Source: Paulownia fortunei (lineage: Eukaryota > Streptophyta > Magnoliopsida > Lamiales > Paulowniaceae). From it: a stretch of 64,000 nt of DNA. Where the stretch lies: the NCBI GenBank assembly GCA_019321725.1, contig CM033108.1, positions 14,960,060-15,024,059 on the forward strand, written 5' to 3'. Below, one piece after another: positions 59,407 through 64,000 of this stretch (the first letter of the stretch is position 1; each line of letters begins with the position of its first letter). The position numbers were made by a program, and so were the translations under genes. A model generated the notes under the pieces. That model saw only the letters and a list, made by a program, of their open reading frames with translations. It made no database searches and had not been told where the DNA came from.

Positions 59407-60115
59407 TTTGCCTATCTTATTAGTGTACCCAGATGTACTAGCGAGGTAGGAGGAACTTCAGGTCAAGGCGAGGACACTGCCATAAAGTTCAATTCTAATA
59501 ATAATGGGAATGCTGCAGTTGCTGGGGCAAGCTAGGATAGGAGCTTATGAACTCTATTTTTTAGTTTTTGACATCAAGATTTATGTTAGATAGGGCATTC
59601 TTTTTGTACATTACCTTGTATATGTTGGGACTTAGAACACTTGTTGTGTAGATTTGAGTGCTTAATGCCTTTAAAGGAGTGCACTTTTATACATCTTTTG
59701 TAAGTCACTAAACGACTGTTTTTAGATGATAATGATTCATCTTTCTCTCATTTTTGAAGACTAGGACTTGCAGTATTTTTTGCTTTTAAACTAAATAGGA
59801 ATTGTTTTGGTTTCGTGAAAAACTTTTGCTCTTATTGATCTCAAAGTTGCATATATTTGGTAATATATAGCGTTTTTTCAATCTCAAGCCACTCAACTGA
59901 TAATAATAATGGTGAACCTCGAACTTAAATAATTCATAAAGCAAATCAACTAACCTCAAATAGTTTTTTATCAAATTATTATGATCTCATTGAGATTGTT
60001 TATGTGCACTATTGATCTCTCCAAATTAGTTTTCTGGGAATTCTCAGATCTGACTCCAGTTCGTTTTGAACGTGATTATCTTCCTCAGGTCGTTCTGAGC
60101 TTAGTGATCCTTCAC
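59407..60115. other. Spacer before the 69-bp repeat, element 2
   Basis: Identical by eye to 2846-3554; nothing recognised. Confidence 0.6.
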
Positions 60116-60816
60116 ATACTACTTCCAGTTCTTTTACCATGATCTCTTTTAGACCATTTTGGTCTCTTCACTTACAATCTTTATGAGATTGTATTTTTTT
60201 CATGGCTACAATTTTTTTAGGTCCTTTTCGGCCTCCTCGCTTACAATCTTTATGAGATCGTATTTTTTTCATGGCTACAATTTTTTCAGGTCCTTTTCGG
60301 CCTCCTCGCTTACAATCTTTATGAGATCATATTATGTTCCTGGCTATAATTTTTTTCTGATCATTTTAGCTTCCTTGATTACAATCTTCGTGAGATCGTA
60401 TTATCTTCCTAGCCATGATCTTTTTTAAATCATTTTAGCCTCCTCTCTTACAATTTTATGAGATTATATTATCTTTCTAGCCATGATCTCTTTCAGATCG
60501 TTTTGGCTTCCTCGCTTATAATCTTTGTGAGATCATATTATCTTCCTGGCCATGATCTTTTTTAGATCATTTTAGCCTCATCGCTTATAATCTTCGTAGA
60601 TCGTATTATCTTCCTACCTACATTCTTTTTCAGATTATTTTGGCCTCCTCGCTTATAAGCTTCATGAGATCATATTATCTTTATGGCCATGATATTTTTC
60701 AGATCGTTTTGGTCTTCTTGCTTATAATTTTTGTAAAATCGTATTGTTTTCATGGCCATGATCCTTTTCAGATCGTTTTGGCCTTCTTGCTCACAATCTT
60801 TATGAGATCGTATTGA
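60116..60816. repeat. 69-bp tandem repeat, ~10 units, element 2
   Basis: The same array as 3555-4255, with the same unit-to-unit variants in the same order, which shows that the array itself was copied rather than expanded separately. Confidence 0.9.
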
Positions 60817-61000
60817 ACTAAAGGATTTTTCAGGCTATCTTACCTCTTCATAATATTACTCACATCATTTACATGGTCATGTGGACTAAGACAAGAGTAA
60901 CTAGAACTAGACAGTTCTTTCATTCAATATAGGATCAGTATGTACACAAAATATGATCAATATGAAAGAGAACCACGTATAACATTATCACGCTTATGCA

Positions 61001-62043
61001 TAAAACTTCCTTAGGTTATGAATATTCCAAGGTCGTGGGAGCTCCTTGCCTTACATTTCCTGCAGCTTATAAGTTCCTCGCTTCAAGATTTGTATCACTT
61101 TGAAGGAACCTTTCCAATTCAGGTCCAACTTCCCTACATGCTTCGAAACTTCTACTTTTTTCAGTACCAGGTCATTGAGTTAGAAATGTCTATTATGCAC
61201 TTTCTTATTATATGCATTCTACATCCAGCTTTTAGCTGCTTGGATCTGAATAAAAGCTCGATCTCTCTTGTCATCTATAAGCTCTAAATCAAGTCCATAT
61301 ACCATGCAATTTACTTTGGGATCATACTGCAAAATTCTATGTGAGGCCTTCCCGATCTCCACTGGGATCACTACTTCTGAGCTGCACACTAAATCGAAAA
61401 GGGTTTATCCTGTTTCAGTTCTTGGGGTCATGCGATATGCCCACAAGATGCTTGACAATTCTTCTACCCAATAAGACTACCCCTTCTAGGCGCGTTTTTA
61501 GATATTATAGTATAATCCTATTCATGACCTCTGTCTGTCCATTTGCTTGCAGTTCCCCACGACAGTGAAGTTCTATTGAATTTTCATTTCTATTAAACTG
61601 GTATACAATATTTTTCCATAAAAAGCTCATGACCTCATTTTCGGTTATTTTAGCTACTGTCTCAGCCTCTATCCACTTTGAGAAATATTCCACTAAGCAT
61701 GATGATGAATTTTTTCTAAGTTCTAGCTGGAGGGAAAGGCCCTAGAATATCCATCCCCATTGGTTAAAAGACCATGAGATCGATTGGGGTTACAGGTTGG
61801 TGAGTTAAGTTTGCATGGAATTGACACTTCTCATACCTCTTAGCAAACTTTAGAGCATCCTTAGCTAGAGTTAGCCAAAAATAACCTTGGCGTAAATTTT
61901 TTTGGGCCAATAATCAACCTTCTGAGTGATTTCCATAGCTCTCTTCATAGATTTCTCTCATCACATAGAGTGCTCGAAGTGGTCCTCCAAAATGATCTCT
62001 TATATACTTTGTCATCTATCATTTGGGACCAAGATGCCCTTAC
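61001..62043 (-). pseudogene. Gypsy integrase, element 2
   Basis: Same content as 4440-5480. The frame 61505-61693 is open here (EYFSKWIEAETVAKITENEV, then QANGQTEVMNR) because of one extra base near 61610. The core deletion between the two motifs is present here as well. Confidence 0.75.
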
Positions 62044-62059
62044 CAACATACGTTTAGCT

Positions 62060-62663
62060 TTAATAGGATTCGTTGGTAGATCTCCCGACCTCAAGTACTC
62101 TTTCAATCCATCCATCCTCTTTGCTGGAGTAGTTATTTGAAGTATTAGGCCCTCCTTGAGATATAGTTCTACTAGACCCTTTTAAGCTCCGATCCCAGAT
62201 TGCTTGGCCACTAAAATGATCACTTTTTCTTGAATTAATGCCTAATATTGTGCTTGTAAGCCTTGCCAGAGCATTTGCTTTCTCATTCTTTGTGCATGGG
62301 ATTTGTTGCAGTTGTAAATATTTGAAGTACCGCATTAAATGTTTTACCTTTCCCAAGTACTCCATCATAGATTTAGAATCAGTGTAAGTAATAAGATATC
62401 TCACAATACATTTCTATGCCATTTTCAGTCCTGCAATTAGGGCTTCATTTTTTGCCTTATTGTTGGTGATATCAAACTCGAACTTCAAAGTGACTTCGAC
62501 CTCGAAGGAGTCAGGGCCTTGCAACAAAATTCCTACACCACCTTCTTTCGAGGTGGCTGACCCATCTACATGAAGTAACCACGTCTTCTTTTCTTGAAGA
62601 GCTAGTTCTATCACTATGACCTCACTGTAGTTCTGCTCTAATATTTGATGTCAAACTCCCCAA
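62060..62663 (-). pseudogene. Gypsy RNase H, element 2
   Basis: Frames 62060-62404 and 62414-62614 match those of element 1 residue for residue, with the Asp-Glu-Asp residues present and the same stop between them. Confidence 0.85.
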
Positions 62664-63002
62664 GCTCAACTGACCATTTCATTAATCTACCTGAGACCTC
62701 TGGTCATCCTAAAATCTATTTCAAAGGCTGATTGTTCAATACTATGATCTCATATGACTAAAAGTACAGCCTCAATTTTCTTATTGTAACTACCAAAGCC
62801 AAAGCTAGCTTCTCTACCTCTAGATACATTTCCTTAGCTCCTTGTAATAGTTTGATAACATAATAAACCGATCTATGAACTCCCTTATCCTTTCTTACTA
62901 GTACCGAACTGATAGCATGAACCGATACTGCTAAATATAATAAAAGAGGTTCTTATTTTTTAGTTTTAATAACAAAGGCAGAGACAACAAATATTATTTA
63001 TG

Positions 63003-63823
63003 GTCTTGGAAAGCTTGCTCACATTCATCTATCCATTAGAAGTTTGTAATATTTCTCAAGATTGCGAAAAATGAAAGGTTCCTATCTGCTAATCTGGATA
63101 TGAATATGTTCAAAGATGTTACCTTCCCCATGAGCTGTTGGACCTCTTTTACCGACCTGGGGGAGTTTATTTTTAGGATAGCCCTGATCTTTTCTAGATT
63201 CGCCTCAATACCTCTTTCTTTGACCATGAACCCTAAGAACTAGACCCCTCAAACTCCGAACATGCACTTGGTTGGGTTTAACTTCATGCCATAAGCTCTC
63301 ATAATTGAAAAAGCTTGTTCAAGATGTTCAAAATGATCTTTCTCCCTTGTACTTTTAACTAAAATATCGTGAACATACACTTCCATTGTCTTACCAATCT
63401 GATCCTTGAACATGAGGTTCACCAACCTTTAGTAAGTTGCACCAGCATTCTTTAACCCAAATAGCATCACCCTCTTTTCAGTTATAATAGCTATTTTAGC
63501 TCGATCCTCTTATGCCATGAAAATTTGGTAATAGCCTTGATAGACATCTATCATGCTTAGCAATGCACATCCTGCTATAGAGTCCACTAAGAGGTCGATT
63601 CGAGATAGTGGATAGGGATCTTTGGGACATGATTTATTCAGATCGATGAAATCATTACACATTCTCCACTTCCTAGCTGTCTTCCGCACAACCACCACAT
63701 TTGAGAGCCAATCTGTGAACTAGATCTCCATTACATATCCCGTATCTAAGAGCTTATTTACTTCTTCCTCAACGATCTAATTCCTTTTCGTTCCAAAGCT
63801 TCACTTATTTTGTTTTATTGGCT
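63003..63823 (-). pseudogene. Gypsy reverse transcriptase, element 2
   Basis: Frames 63036-63227 and 63510-63698 equal those of element 1. The catalytic box near 63375 again reads YVHD, and the same stops are present. Confidence 0.85.
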
Positions 63824-64000
63824 TGATGGAGAGATTTATATTCAATCGGTGTACTATGACTTTTGGGTTTATCCCTTAGAAATCTAAAGGTTCCCAGGCA
63901 AATATGTCCACATTCTCCCTCAAGAATTGAATAACCATGAGCTCGAGCCTCAGGTTCATGTGGGACCCGATCCGTGTGAACTTATCTGGGTTATTTGGCT

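Larger units (their letters stand above)
56207..64000 (-). mobile_element. Ty3/Gypsy LTR element 2, Tat-like, 5' part beyond the window
   Basis: Same family, strand and order as element 1: 3' LTR, PPT, antisense ORF, 69-bp repeat, integrase, RNase H, RT. From 56207 to ~58406 it differs from element 1 by several percent; from ~58407 to the end it is nearly identical to 1847-7437. Protease, gag and 5' LTR would lie past 64000. Confidence 0.88.

Overview
The window is AT-rich nuclear DNA of a flowering plant. It is almost entirely nested, decayed LTR retrotransposons plus a satellite array. I found no intact host gene, no tRNA or rRNA gene and no CRISPR array. The plant assignment rests on the element lineages (Ty3/Gypsy Tat-like and Athila-like, and several Ty1/Copia), plant-type primer binding sites and a fragment of a LOG-type gene. 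The species cannot be told from the sequence. All alignments were made by eye; boundaries are good to a few bases where termini or binding sites are visible and to tens of bases elsewhere.

Layout. (1) 1-10205: Gypsy element 1 (Tat-like), minus strand: gag, protease, RT, RNase H, integrase, a 69-bp tandem repeat, then an extra ORF on the opposite strand with its own TATA box. (2) 10417-11794: 5' end of a Copia element (LTR, PBS, gag). (3) 11795-18767: a ~2.1-kb Copia LTR split by a 4.8-kb non-autonomous LTR element (12356-17179), followed by leader sequence to 19927. (4) 19928-24716: a ~4.8-kb imperfect palindrome made by two Athila-type 3' ends facing each other. (5) 24717-30068: the rest of the minus-strand Athila element, including a broken LOG-like fragment between integrase and LTR. 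(6) 30068-33162: minus-strand Copia pol, interrupted by the 3' end of another LTR element carrying 49-bp tandem repeats. (7) 33163-33262: assembly gap of 100 N. (8) 33263-43690: tandem array of a ~1771-bp satellite monomer that is itself built of about eight degenerate sub-repeats. (9) 43691-47560: minus-strand Copia remnant whose LTR is cut by the satellite. (10) 48117-51193: Athila 5' LTR, PBS and gag on the plus strand. (11) 51194-53973: Copia RNase H end and 3' LTR. (12) 53974-56201: about 2.2 kb of unassigned AT-rich DNA. (13) 56207-64000: Gypsy element 2, minus strand, cut by the window end.

Three structural points stand out. First, the junctions at ~30068 and ~51193 are reciprocal: an Athila gag and a Copia pol are each split, and the missing halves lie at the other junction in opposite orientation. 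Inverting the ~21 kb between them would restore both elements. Second, Gypsy elements 1 and 2 switch abruptly from several percent divergence to near identity at 1846/58406 and stay so to the window end, which suggests a ~56.6-kb tandem duplication, gene conversion or an assembly error. The 5-bp site ctatg left of element 2 and right of element 1 bears on the choice. Third, the satellite is a homogenised higher-order array with a diverged edge monomer, bordered on its other side by the assembly gap. No genes work together as a pathway; the coding remnants are parts of transposition machinery, nearly all broken.
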